From positions 9,020,893 to 9,084,892 of the forward strand of contig CP141149.1 of the NCBI GenBank assembly GCA_035235625.1: a stretch of 64,000 nt of DNA. The letters run 5' to 3'. The translations under genes were made by a program, and so were the position numbers. This document shows, piece after piece, positions 1-11,489 of the stretch. Positions within the stretch are counted from its first letter, which is position 1, and each line of letters opens with the position of its first letter. The notes beneath the pieces are model-generated. The model saw only the letters and a program-made list of their open reading frames with translations, was not told where the DNA came from and searched no databases. The DNA is from Saururus chinensis. Taxonomy: Eukaryota > Streptophyta > Magnoliopsida > Piperales > Saururaceae.

Positions 1-905
1 TCACTCTCCGCATGGCCCGTGTCCAACACTTAATCCATATTTCATATACGATAACACGATATGTCAATAAAATGTATTATTGATAATATGATATGTATTC
101 TTTGAGCCAACAACCCATAATATGATATCCTTTATATTGCATATACGATAACATGATATGTCAATAAAATATATTATTAATAACATGATATGTATTCTTT
201 GAGCCAACAACCCATAATATGATATCCTCTATATCGCATATACAATAACACGATATTCTCCATACCGTTTTATCGATAACACGATATTCATCATAGTGTG
301 TTATCGATAACACGATATGCCAACAATGCGTGTTATTGATAACATAATATGCCAACAATGCGTGTTATTGATAATACAATACGCTACAATATCCTCTATA
401 TCACATATATGATAATATGATATTCACCAAAGCATGTTGTCGATAACATGATATTTGCTATAGCATATTATTAATAACACGATATTCGCCATACCATGTT
501 ATCGATAACACGATATGTCAATAAGACGTGTAATTTATTTTCCTCTATATCGTATATACTATAACATGATATTTGTCATAGAGTATTATCGATAACACGA
601 TATTCGTCATAGCGTGTTATCGATAACAGGATATGCCAACAGTATGTGTTATCGATAATATAATATGCTATGATATCCTCTATATCGTATATACAATATT
701 CGCCAAAGCATGTTATCGATAACATGATATTTGCTATAGCTTATTATTGATAACATGATATGCCAATAATATTTATTAATGATAATATAATATATTATAT
801 ATACTATAATATGATATTCGTCATAGCATGTTATCGATAACACGTATTCGTCATAGCGTGTTATTGATAACACAATATTCGCCAATATTTGTTATTAATA
901 CAATT
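1..905. repeat. Palindromic AT-rich tandem array
   Basis: Units of about 31-38 bp repeat across the whole stretch. Each is built on the self-complementary core TGTTATCGATAACA followed by CGATAT and a short spacer such as GCCAACAATGC or TCGTCATAGC. A higher-order period is visible because a variant spacer with ATCCTCTATATCRCATATAC recurs near 225, 391, 540, 676 and 783. The units differ by point changes, so the array is not recent. The array starts before the window and runs into a MULE right end at 1405. The same ACACGATAT motif is scattered through the non-coding parts of the MULE at 3535-10869. No coding capacity is seen; the short ORFs here are only repeat translations. Confidence 0.85.
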
Positions 906-1405
906 GTTCATCAAGTCAGGGATGAAAACCTTTAAGATCCTATTCTGCAATGTCCTTCCTTAGCATCTACATCTTTCTTCATTCTTATATAGCCTTGTTC
1001 TCCCTAGATAGTCCCTCAAGATTTATTTTTTAGAGTTACTGTGTCATCTTGATCTCCTTTCTAGGGATAAATAGTTTATGTGGTTAGAAATTTTTGGACA
1101 AAAATCAGAGAACAATTGCCGATTAAGTGAGGGAGGCCAACAATCACCGAATAGAAATTAGAATTTGTTGTTGATGAAAACCGCTGGGAAAAAATCGCAA
1201 ATCGTCACTGAGCTCCGATCTTCTCTTTGCTTATGCGTTGTTACAACTAGTTTACACGATTTTTAACTCTAACCCCTTGTTATAAGGGTATTTTGGTCTT
1301 AATTTTTTCAAATATCATGTAAACCCAGGTTCTATGAAATACTTTTTACAAAACCAAGGAATATAAAATATTCGAATCTTCGGCCAGGTAATATGGAAAA
1401 AACTC
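906..1405 (+). mobile_element. Right end of a Mutator-like element (fragment)
   Basis: The last roughly 130 bp, ending in GGTAATATGGAAAAAACTC at 1405, match the right end of the MULE at 10740-10869. Shared features are ATATCATGTAA, an AAACCAxGGAATAT motif and the terminal GGTAATATGGAAAAA. The body of this element would lie to the left, so the palindromic array at 1-905 is probably internal to it. The segment at 906-1270 shows no coding similarity that I can recognise. The nine bases after the end are TTTTTGCTA; the matching target duplication would be outside the window. Confidence 0.6.
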
Positions 1406-2172
1406 TTTTTGCTATCAAGACTCTCACAGTAGACTCCTTTTCTGGAATTTGTGGACATGAGGTGATAGCCTTAGGCTTAAAAATTGCCAATTGCATTGGA
1501 ATCAATAAAACTGATGTGTTTGTTTTTAGAAATAGTACAAGTATTTAGTTATTAATGTTTATTAATGTGTTTTTTCTTTGAGAAATTAACTTGCATTACG
1601 CACCAATAGGTGTTAAATGACTTTATATCCCTGAACTTTTAAATCTGATAAACAAATGGAACCAAATATCCTTCCCTAATAGTTTATTAGTTTTGTTTGT
1701 ATCCAATTGAGCGAAAATGATTAATTAGAATTTTTGCATTTCCTGCTCTGAAATTTAATTTTACATTGAACGACCTTCTCTTTTTTCAAAGTAAATGTGT
1801 ATCCTAGCTTAATAATGATATTGTTCATGTGACAGTTTAAATAAAAAGTTAAAAAAAATCAGACTTTCTTCATACATAAACTCTAAATGAAGAAATTTTT
1901 TTACTACACAGCCAGCAGAGTGAAAACGAAAATTTTCTTACATCACACTCATGGGAGGAAGGGAAATTATTCTTAAGCATCTTAGATGTATAAAATATCA
2001 ATTGACGCAAAATTACACTTGGCATAACCGTGCTTACGTGCTTTGGATGTTGAGATCTCAACAACCGATTACACATATCGACAAGAGTTCATCATTACCT
2101 TTTTTTTTTTCTGAGCGCATAATACTTAATTGGAAATAATACTCTTTTAACTTTCCAATACCAAAAAATAAA
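1406..2172. other. No gene seen, AT-rich intergenic DNA
   Basis: The stretch is AT-rich with many stop codons on both strands and no family resemblance. Short ORFs on both strands at 1870-2139 overlap each other and look like chance reading frames. Confidence 0.5.
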
Positions 2173-2584
2173 GTTTCAGCGGCAGTGATAAACTGTCACT
2201 AAAAATAGCTTTGACTGTCACTAAAAGCATTAGCGACAATCAACATTTTACCGCTATTGATGGTGTAGCAAATACTATTAGGGACAACTTTTTCTATTTT
2301 CAACGATGGCCAGCCATTGCTGAAAATCTTACCATTAAGTCTATAGCAACGACTATTATGGCTTTAGAGATGAGTAATGCTCCTTTTAAAACAAAGATTC
2401 TTTTATTTTAAACCCGATAATTTAAATCATGGCAACAAATACATATATAACAACAACCCTATAAGCCATCATTGATACAATTTGCAGAGACAGTCTTATT
2501 GACCTTTAGCATCAGTCAAGATCATCGCTAAAGGATTTCAAATTTTAAATAAAAATTTCAGTGATGGTCAAGACCCTCGCTGAA
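2173..2584. mobile_element. MITE-like non-autonomous DNA element
   Basis: The segment begins TTTCAGCGGCAGTGATAAAC and ends in CAAGACCCTCGCTGAAA, giving imperfect terminal inverted repeats of about 30 bp. Internal copies of motifs such as AGTGAYGGTCAAG, TTAGCGACAATC and ATCGCTAAAGG recur in both orientations. Such subterminal repetition is typical of CACTA- or hAT-related MITEs. No transposase is present and no clear target duplication can be read, so the superfamily is left open. Confidence 0.45.
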
Positions 2585-2851
2585 AGTAATTTTTAAAAAA
2601 TACAAAATAAAAAATCGTAACTTTCTAATTTCCCTTCATCTATTCAGACATTAATTTTTTCTATGTGCAGAGCTGTCATCTTGAACTTGCTTAGCTAGCT
2701 TTAGCTAACATTTGGTTTGCTTTCATTTTTTCATTTGGAGTGGCTCAATTTATGTCAGAAACATTCCATAAAAACACGAAACAAATAATTTCAACAAAAT
2801 TGATGTACAACCAAGACTTCCTTCCTCGGTAACTCTGAATCCTTAGTTGCA

Positions 2852-3080
2852 TCACCAACAGCTCACTGACTTCAGAGGCGTAGCTCCTTTAAGAGGATTA
2901 CTTCGAATTGATCCCAGCCCAATAAAAACATTTTCTTTGACCAACTGATATCTAAGGTGTCGGACTCGAGCATCACGCATAACCGGTCTACCCCTTGGTT
3001 TTTCATTATCAGTCATAATGGGTAAGTGTGTCAACTCTGACAGAAGCTTGAACAGATAGCTTCTCAGGCTTGGTTTGCTG
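2852..3080 (-). CDS. Possible 3' terminal exon of an unrecognised host gene
   Basis: On the minus strand a splice-acceptor-like sequence (pyrimidine-rich, ending ACTGTCAG near 3078) precedes an open frame of about 75 codons that runs to a stop at 2852. The peptide is basic (for example RGRPVMRDARVRHLRYQLV) and ends PLKSVSCW. Its composition is coding-like, but I do not recognise the family. The upstream sequence to 3525 looks intronic, and the MULE that starts at 3535 would then sit in an intron or in the remains of this gene. It could also be a chance frame. Confidence 0.3.
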
Positions 3081-3525
3081 ACAGTGATAGAAAAAGAACA
3101 ATAACAATTGGTTTTACATCTTACATATACCAACTTTATGTATACGAAAGCAAAATAAATCATATTCAACTTTTACTCGTATAAAATGTCAGTGAAAAAT
3201 GCTTAAAACTATCATTTTTCGAACTTCAGCAAGTTTTCCTCACATATACTACATAATTCAATTTTTCTCTATTCTCCATCATTTAAAAGTAGATGAAAAC
3301 CAGGCCTCAAATAAGAAAGGTTGTTTGCTTCACACTTCTAACAATTCTAAATCACTTCGAAACCTTCAAATAATTTTGCAAATTAAAGGGTTCTTACGCA
3401 AAGAATCTATCCACCAAATAAAAGCAATAACCAAAAAACAAAATTCTCATGTTGCACAGTATATGATCCCAGAAATATCATTATCTATAAAAACACCCAA
3501 CTGTCATTAAAAAACACATCAAATA
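3081..3525. other. No gene seen, possible intron
   Basis: AT-rich sequence lies between the candidate exon and the MULE. A plus-strand ORF at 3199-3510 has no recognisable domain and looks like chance. Confidence 0.4.
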
Positions 3526-3534
3526 TTATCAAAA
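3526..3534. repeat. Target-site duplication (left) of the MULE
   Basis: TTATCAAAA immediately precedes the element. An identical copy follows it at 10870-10878. Nine bases is the usual duplication length for Mutator-like elements. Confidence 0.85.
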
Positions 3535-4613
3535 GAGATTTTTTTTATATTACCTGGCCAAAGAAGCCAATATTCCAAATTGTCTGGCTTTTACATGAAA
3601 ATGTCGCATTACTTATTTTAAGACGAAACTGCCATTAAGTTTTAAATAAACCTAATACTTATACATATTGTAATAAATAAACACTAGACCAGTGCAGCAC
3701 CATTCTAGTGGAGATGATTCATAAGCGGTAGTCAAAAGTAGTCAGCAGGGACTCACTAGCAAGTTGTTGGAGATAGTAAAAACTATTTTTTACATGCCAG
3801 AAACTATTTAGGGTGAAAAAAGTTGTATCTCGATAGATCCGATTATCTTTTAACCCCCATAACGGATATGATTGGTATTTCCATATATTGTAATAGAGAT
3901 GAAGGCAATAATGGCTTGTATATAAGTGGAAATGTGCAGTTGATGAACATTGATCCATCGGTGAGATTTGGCAAGTTGCTGCTTCAAGTCAAAGAATGAC
4001 TTGCTGTCAATGGTAATGCGACTTTGAAGTATTTAATTTTATCTCCGTAATCATTTATTATATATTTATTAGAAGAAGAGGATGACCTACAATTAGTATT
4101 TTCATTCACAAGAAAGCAAATAAAGAGGTGTTATCATTATATGCCGAGATGAAAGAGCCCGACAACACAAACAAATCACTATTAGTAAAAAGGAACCAGA
4201 CATTCAATAAAGCTAAATCATCGGTGGTATCGGCTCACCCCAGCTCTAACTTCATATTACAAACGAGAGACAATAATACATAATTCAGTTTTAAACCTAT
4301 CAGCTAACAATAAATTTTAGATTACACATTGTGTAATTTAGTGTGTACTCAAGCACACGATATCACATAATTAATGATGTGAAATAGAAAAGTGTTATAA
4401 CTAATTCTTTTTAGCATAATTTAATAACACGATATGTATAAATATCGTGTTAGCAATAATACGATATGATTTGTAAGCGTTTAAGTGTATACACGATGTC
4501 GAGTTATATTGCATATTGATTAACACGTTAATATCCATTGCTGATTGGCAGAACTGAGAAATTTGAACTCAACAAATCCATGTCATTCTTCTTAAAACAA
4601 TCAAATGCCTACA
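3535..4613 (+). repeat. Left terminal and subterminal region of the MULE
   Basis: This end is shared, inverted, with 11490-12647. The match runs from the terminus through TTTTAGATTACAC (near 4320) and on to CAAATCCATGTC and CAATGCC (near 4570-4613), with scattered indels. It therefore holds the left terminal repeat plus the presumed transposase promoter and leader. No gene lies in it; the minus-strand ORF at 3719-3958 is a shadow of the repeat. Confidence 0.75.
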
Positions 4614-4665
4614 GAACTTGTGATAGAAGTCAAACAGACTTGATTAGAAGAAATGTCGCCAACCA

Positions 4666-7130
4666 TGGGTATGACTTCATTTGATAACTATGAACCCCCA
4701 TACAGCCCTGGTAATTATTATGGTTAAGAATTTGAATAAGTGTGAGGTGATGATCAATGGAACGAGAATGATATAATTAGCATAGGAAGTTTGTTTGACC
4801 ACAAAGAATTTAGATACATTGAGGTACCTAGTAATTTTGACATTGAGGTCAAGGCAGAGTTGGAGACAGTCGATGATCTCAACCTGTTGGAACTGAATAT
4901 TAGTAAGGGCGAGCAAATGACTAGAAGTTTGCAAACAAGGGACTACCAAAATCTACTCCAAATGGGGGCACGTTTCCTAAGTCTATTACATTTTAAAAGG
5001 GTTTTGATCAACCTTGCAATAAAGGCAAATTTTACATATCTTGTTGTGGATGAGAATAGGAATACATACACCGTAAAGTGCTACCATCAGTCTTGTAATT
5101 GGTACATAAGGGCTTCAAATGTAGGAGATCATATGACTATGATAAGGTTAGTACCCAACCATTCATGTAGAATGCAAAGGAAGTTAACTAACTATCCTCT
5201 AGCATCACACCTTTGGAATGTGAGAAAATGTAATGGGTTGTTTAAAGATTCAATAGACAATACATCGAAAAGCATAGAAAATAATATTTTGAAGCACTAG
5301 GGGATAATTGTGCACTACAAGAAATGATGGCATGTAGGTAAAGCAAACTTATGATAAAATTCCTTGAATCGTTTTTAGAAACACGACATTTGAATATGAC
5401 ATGTTATCAAGCACACAAGGCTCTTACAGTCACATTTTCTTACAACGCGTCCTATTTACCTATCATGTTAACATGAACACAAGGATTACACAATTCAGGT
5501 TTACAAAAACACAACTATGAATTGTGTCATATTATCGAGAACACAATGTTTTAACATGTTGTAAAATCTAGATTAAAATATTAACAACTTAAGATTTGGT
5601 TGTGTTGGTAAAGCACTGAATAATTTAATAGATGGGGATGCAGACAAATCATATAGCGTACTTCCTACATATAGAATTCAGATAGAAAGGATTAATCTAG
5701 GAAGTATAGTAGCTCCCATCAGATCATGGGATATGCTTGGACCTATAGGGGGATAGGATTTTAAAAGAGTCTTTTGGATGTTTGGGCTAGTTGCAAGAGC
5801 CCTTAGAACAACGTTCAGGTCATTGCTAACAGTAGATACCACTTTTTAGAAGGAAAAATATCCTAGTCAGCTATTGATAGAAACTGTACTAGACAGGAAA
5901 AATAAAATGTTATGTGTCGCATTTACAATGGTCAAGAATGAGAGTGAGAAAACATAGAGCCGGCTCCTTGAATTGCCTAGAAATGATCTATTTTCTAATC
6001 CTTCGGCCGAGTTGGATCAATTGTTTCTAAAGAACCAACTCCATGTGGAAGCTGAAACTTTAAGACATAACACATATGATGAAACAATGAACAACATTAA
6101 AGAACATAATCTTGAAGCATTTGCTTGGCTAAATAAGATAGGTGCAAAGTACTAGGTCAATGTTGCATTTTCAGGCAAATGATATGGAATACTTATCTCA
6201 AACATGTTTGAAAGTGCTAATGCAATGTTCAAAAAAGTCAGGTCGACGCCTATTTACTCAGTTAATTGAGCATACATGGGAGCACACAACCACACTCTTT
6301 GAGAAACATTGGGCAGGTGGACAAAATATATGACTAAAGATGTAACCCCATTTGCTCGTAAACACATAAAAAGCAAAAGAGAAGAATCAAGGAATGTGTA
6401 TGTATTGCCGATATCAATGTATGAATTCTAGGTTAACTCGCTATATGACTAAGTAAAATGCAATTAATGTCATGTGTATGTTCATACATTATCAACAATA
6501 TTGTATATGTTTATCTATTAAAATAACACGATAATTGTGAGTGTAAGGCATATGTTGATAGGTTGCATTTTTTATAACAGTATAATATCACTTATCGTGT
6601 TCTCATTTACACAATATTCATTCAACAAGACGTAGTTAATCTAGTCAAACGTAGTTGCACATGTAGAAAGTTTCAGCATCTGGGGCTACCTTGTAAGCAT
6701 ACAATTGCAACAATTAATTATGGGCACTTCTATCTATCTAACTATTGAGAAAAATGGTCCTCCATAGAAACACATAAATGACATATCAAGAGCCACTATA
6801 CCCAATGCCAGATAAGCACTAGTGGGCATCGACTAGATTTTTGCCTACATTCAACCCACCTATACCACTCAAGCAATGGGGGTGTCCATAAAAAAACCAA
6901 ATAGAGTTATGACCAAAGGTCAAAGCCCCGCACAAATGTGGAGCATGCTGGTAGTTGGGTCACAATCGCAAACACTACACTAGCACACAAGAGGACCTTC
7001 CGAATAAGGCTATTGGTCCAAGTACAAGCCAAAGAAGGGCGAATAAAAGAGTAGGAAATGACATAAGGTAGGGGAACATCAATTAGGGTTGCCTTTTCCA
7101 CCCATTTCTTTGGCTGATTAGAGGAAATGC
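4666..7130 (+). pseudogene. mudrA-type MULE transposase, decayed
   Basis: Three coding blocks are visible. The first, open from about 4740 to 5300, contains the MuDR-family DNA-binding domain (CYHQSCNWYIRAS, then a C-terminal HSC near 5150). The second, about 5600-6400, matches the MULE transposase catalytic region in several frames (LLTVDTTF, then LIETVLDRKNKMLCVAFTMV). The third, about 6630-7130, has the SWIM zinc finger CTCRKFQHLGLPCKH and then a zinc-knuckle-like CGACW..LGHNRKH whose last Cys is replaced by His. Stops and frameshifts occur in every block, and repeat-rich, intron-like DNA separates them. In an intact element this protein binds the terminal repeats and cuts them. The start at 4666 is only a guess. 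Confidence 0.8.
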
Positions 7131-7639
7131 CATTCTACATCATGTTCTTCAAAACAAATTTTTTGAAAATGTTGTGTTACACTACAATTTTTACATGCAC
7201 CATGTTATCGCTAACACGACCTTGTTAAAGATTGTGATTCTGATAATATGATATTTTGATTTTTTGTTTGTTAACATTCTATATTGTATACATATCGTGT
7301 AATCGGCAACACGATCAAAATGTTTATGTGTTACCAATTACATGATAAGAAAAGACTTACAATGAATATTATAAATTTTTTTTGCACTACATGTTTCCAA
7401 TTACACAATATTTTTACACCATATTATCAATAACATGTCAATAGCAATAAATAAATTATCGAATTTCAAAGAGTCACTCCAATTTTTGTCATCGCCATTT
7501 AACAAAGAGTCAATCTAATTTTCGGCATAGCAAACATAAATCTAAATCACTAATTTGGAAGGAGTCCACCAATTTTTGATGCATTTGGTTCCGAATCAGC
7601 AATTATAAATTTGCATCTCCTGTTAGATCAAGTTACCAT

Positions 7640-10530
7640 TCGGCACCTATTACAGGTAGACAACTGGGAGAATGCTCGCCGAAGGAACTTCATCGTCGGG
7701 ATGGATTGAACGTCATCTGTCTCCATGAGCACCACATGGTGAGCCATTTGGGCAAGATGTAGAGCCATCGAGACATTGAAATAATTCCCAATTACGACTC
7801 ATCACCCTTCGAGGTGGTTGAGTAGACCTGTACAAACGATTAATGGCATGTACTATCAAATGAATTTGCCAATTTGCCCCATTAATCTTCCACACTAGTC
7901 TTGTCATCAGGCTCGGAGGAGGATGAGTCATAATTTGGCGTTATTTCAAAGCCCTAAATGTCTAATCGCATTTTACCTGATGGCTCACGAGTTGTGATCA
8001 TGAAGACAGATGGTATGCTATCTTCTATTTTCAAATTTGCAATCGGTGAGATGATTATCATCTACTGATGTGATTTTTTGTTTTTTTATCTTATGTAATG
8101 AAGTATCCTTGAAAGAGATTGAGGTCGTTTTGTTTATGTAATGGACTCATCAAGTAATATTAACAAGAAAAAGTGTTTTTGGCTACAAATTTGTCGTTCT
8201 ACTTTCCTATTATGCAAAGCATGAAATTGTTTCAAACCATAGTGACTTACATTTTATCAGTGTTCTATAGCCTCCTCATCAAGTTGCCCATGATTTTAGG
8301 ATGCATCTCCTTCTTGTCATGTTGCGCCCCAACGTTGTAGTAGTGCTGGATCAAAAATCTCTCAAAAAAATAGTTGGGATCAATGTTAGGATATCTAATA
8401 TTGTATTCCTCCAGAAGTTGGCTGAACACATCTATGACCTAAAATCATCAATAAAATATTTGTGTTAGTGGTAACACAACATACGATATGTTGTGTTAAT
8501 ACGCCCCGACATGCTAATTTATCATGTAACCAGTAACATTACATATACTATGTTATGTAAATACAAATACGCTAATTACACATGATAATTTCATTTTATT
8601 ATTATCGTATTATTGATACAATAATATGTGGATGTGTCATGTTTTCTATAGCACGAAATCTAGGATTGGCCAGAGCATTATCTCGCATATTGTGTTCTTC
8701 ATAACACACTATGCAATGAACCGTGTGGTCAATAACACAAAAGCAAACTATTCACTAACTATACCTCATTCGTTATGCGCTCCTTTCTAAGCAAAGACAC
8801 ATAATAAGTGTGGAGAAGCATCACCATAGGTCATTCCTTATGTGGGAATGCTAAAAATTCCTTGATGGTCTCCTGATCTTTGCCTAGTAAAATCTTCATG
8901 TGGAACACAGTCTGGAGATCAAGGTAGTTGTACAGCACCATAGTGACCTCCTCCTTGTCCTTTTGCTTCTCAGCGTGCTCTTTAATGTCTATCACATGTC
9001 AAACATTTTCTCATAGTTCATGATCAATTTAATCATGACTATCCGATATAGTGGCACTGCATTTTAGGCCACGATTTCTGGGGTAGGAAACTTTGCAGAA
9101 AATGCCTCTTGGTAGGGATAATATATAGGCCAGGGACGGATGTCAATCAATCTTCATCCCCTGGGTTTGCCTTATGCTCCTCCCTTGCTGGCCGAGTTTT
9201 CTTTCCAATCATCTCAGCCAAGTAACTACTAAGTCCCTTTGGATGAGCCTCGCCTTGCACCTGCTTGTCTGGATCATCCTTCGAAGTCATTGCCTTTTTT
9301 GTGGCCTCTTTGGCCTCCTTCTTGGTTGCTCCTATCCCTTTAATCATGTGCTAGTGGATTAGCAACCATGTACCTCATCCTTCTAGGCAGGGGGAATAGC
9401 AGGGATGTGATGGGGCCAACATCTTAAGCTTCCCGTTTCTTTATCCTCAGCTTTATTTACTTCGGTGGCACAACTTCCTCCTCCCCACCTTGCACTTATT
9501 TCTCCTCCTGAGATTGTACCTTTTCCTCAACCCGGGATTGAACCACTTTCTCACTTATTTTCCTAAGGAATCTGATGATTATGCTCCTTTCAACCTTCAG
9601 ACTCTTCTTCTTTGGGGATCCATCTTTGTGCTCCCTTCGCATTGTAGATGTAACAAGTCATATAAATATATACACAATAGTAAAACAAAATGTGATATTG
9701 ATGACACGACTTTTCCAATTATCATATTGAAAAATATATGCTTACGGAAAATGAAATGCCCATTGATAGACTGAGGGACAAGTTGTCTTTTCTCATCACA
9801 ATCAAATTGACGAACAACTTCACTTGATTTCAAAGCTCTAGCCTTGACACTAACCAACGTCTCTCCTTCGGTTGTTGGCGGAGGGGTTGTTGCTTGCTAT
9901 ATCTCCGGTTCAGGGGGTGTGGCTGCTCGGTATCTGGTTCAAATGGGGGCTGCATCTATTTGATTAAGCTTGTTGCCACCTCAAGAGCTTTTATAATCCT
10001 CTAGAGAGCAACTTGCACATTTTCGGTGCTCCAACCCCGCTTCCTATGCAAAATGGCATTTTCTAATACGACATCAACAATACCAGTCATGACATCTACT
10101 AGCATGATGAAGCTCTCAATGACATCTTTGCCGAAATGGGATTGCCTAGCATCTTGCTATAATGTGCTTCAACAGGAACCCTTTTCCTCTGTATCATGGT
10201 ATGTGTGGCCGTCTTCTTTGCCTTTGGGACTGGCCTTTGTTCGTCGATCAAGTGGCCCTCCTTGGCAATTGGAGTCATTTGTATAAATTCTAAATCTACC
10301 TTGAGCTGGAAGAGTATCTCCTCGCACCACTTCCTCATCTTGTGATGATTTAACAACTTCTTCCTTGACTTTTCATCGGCTAGATCAAATTTAGCGGCCT
10401 TCTCCACTACTGTCATCAGTTGCTTTATCGAGAGTGCATCAATATACACTCTGATAGAACCTCATTTCATGGCTGAAACTCACTTCATCACGGAACATTT
10501 GAAGATTTCCTATCAGAAACAACAAAAAAT
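7640..10530 (-). pseudogene. ULP1-like (C48) protease gene of the MULE, decayed
   Basis: Read on minus, the gene starts near the right terminal repeat. The first block (10530-10100) encodes a lysine-rich helical region with LQMFRDEVSFSHEMRFYQ and VVEKAAKFDLADEKSRKKLL. A charged low-complexity region follows (about 9860-9150). A block after an AG acceptor near 8440 reads VIDVFSQLLEEYNIRYPNID, the position where ULP1 proteases have 'ND-VIDfyl-lL'. Near 7720 the frame holds NGSPCGAHGD, which aligns with the catalytic Gln/Asp-Cys-Gly region of C48 peptidases. The aspartate is changed and the sequence is shifted by stops. Members of this family remove SUMO; their role in MULEs is unknown. It converges on the transposase. 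The assignment rests on motif spacing, not on a search. Confidence 0.6.
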
Positions 10531-10729
10531 GGCATTCTCTAAGTTTTTTTGCATCTCATTTATCATACCTTGGAAATTGACTGTCAGTTTTTGGAAATCG
10601 CAGGTCGGATGGGTCAAAAATTAGAACTCCCACTGCATATTCATTTCTTATTGATCGGATTGTGGAAATTGCTATTCAAATGGGTCGTTTGTGTGTAAAT
10701 ACGACGGTGTAATGGGATTACATGATATA

Positions 10730-10746
10730 AAACCCTAAACCCTAAC
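10730..10746 (-). promoter_or_regulatory. Double telo-box in the MULE right end
   Basis: AAACCCTAAACCCTAAC lies upstream of the minus-strand ULP1-like gene and inside the right terminal region. Telo-boxes (AAACCCTAA) are known promoter elements of plant genes active in dividing cells. It could drive this gene or be chance. Confidence 0.4.
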
Positions 10747-10869
10747 ACATGGGCATTTCTACCCAAAATGTTTCTAATATCATGTAATCCTAAGTTTCAT
10801 GGTATTTTTGTTTAAAACCAGGGAATATGGAATATTGGCTTCTTCAGCCCGGTAATATGAAAAAATCTC
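10740..10869 (+). repeat. Right terminal repeat of the MULE
   Basis: The sequence ends GGTAATATGAAAAAATCTC at 10869 and is followed by TTATCAAAA. Read inverted, its outer 90 bp match the left end (CCAATATTCCATATTCCC). Its inner part matches instead the MULE end at 1280-1405. Confidence 0.75.
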
Positions 10870-10878
10870 TTATCAAAA

Positions 10879-11489
10879 TTAAGAACAAGTTAGGCCCTTG
10901 GGCCACCCCAATTTTGTGGTGAGATACATGCTGGACTCATGCACCTAGGTGGGCTAACCCACCCACAGGCGGCTGGCCTGGCAAGGTTGGGTCGATAAGA
11001 TAATTATATTTCGGACAAATTCATTTGGTTTCCTCTTAACCCAAAATGGGTCCGGTTTTCTGTAAGTAGGTGGACATGTCCGTTTGAATAGGACAAGCTG
11101 TCTTCTTCAACGAAATTTCTTATAAAACACAAAATTATTTTTTGGAATTATCCTTTACTTGATTTCATTACCGTCTTTTGTGAAAGTGATTGCATAACAG
11201 TGGTTTGATGTGTATACACTATGTAAAGGTGCTTCTACTGCTTGTGGTGGATCATCTTATCATGCATGCTTTGTTCAACTTCGAATTATATTATCTCTCT
11301 CACCTAAACTCCGATTCACTCGTCGTTGGTGGCATTTTGAAGCACTTTCTGTCTAATTTTCGTACATATTGGTTTCAGCCACCGATTCCAACCATTTAGT
11401 ACGTTATTCTCACAAGAAGGCCAAGGCATCAAATACCTTATTTTCCACATGGTCAACATCGGGAATTTAGAAAATTCCCGGACGTTACA
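10879..11489. other. Unassigned sequence between two MULE ends
   Basis: No host gene is recognised. A minus-strand frame of 60 codons (11316-11498) contains MPWPSCENNVLNGWNRWLKP. It directly continues the inverted MULE left end, exactly where the intact element begins its transposase leader, but it does not resemble a transposase. It could be cargo of a Pack-MULE-like element or flanking DNA. Confidence 0.35.

Larger units (their letters stand above)
3535..10869 (+). mobile_element. Mutator-like element with transposase and ULP1-like genes
   Basis: The 7.3-kb element is flanked by perfect 9-bp duplications. Its termini are inverted: the left begins GAGATTTTTTTTATATTACC and the right ends GGTAATATGAAAAAATCTC. 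Beyond the outer 90-130 bp the two ends differ. It carries a decayed mudrA-type transposase on plus (4666-7130) and a decayed ULP1-like cysteine protease gene on minus (about 7640-10530), tail to tail. Such gene pairs are known in plant MULEs of the Kaonashi (KI-MULE) type. Both genes contain in-frame stops, so the copy is not autonomous. The stretches between coding blocks (4330-4530, 5360-5600, 6480-6640, 7190-7450, 8460-8740) contain ACACGATAT-type repeats. Confidence 0.85.

Noticed and set aside
1-905. CRISPR-like appearance of short repeats
   Set aside because: Repeats and spacers are both degenerate and partly shared, and the setting is eukaryotic. This is a satellite-like array.
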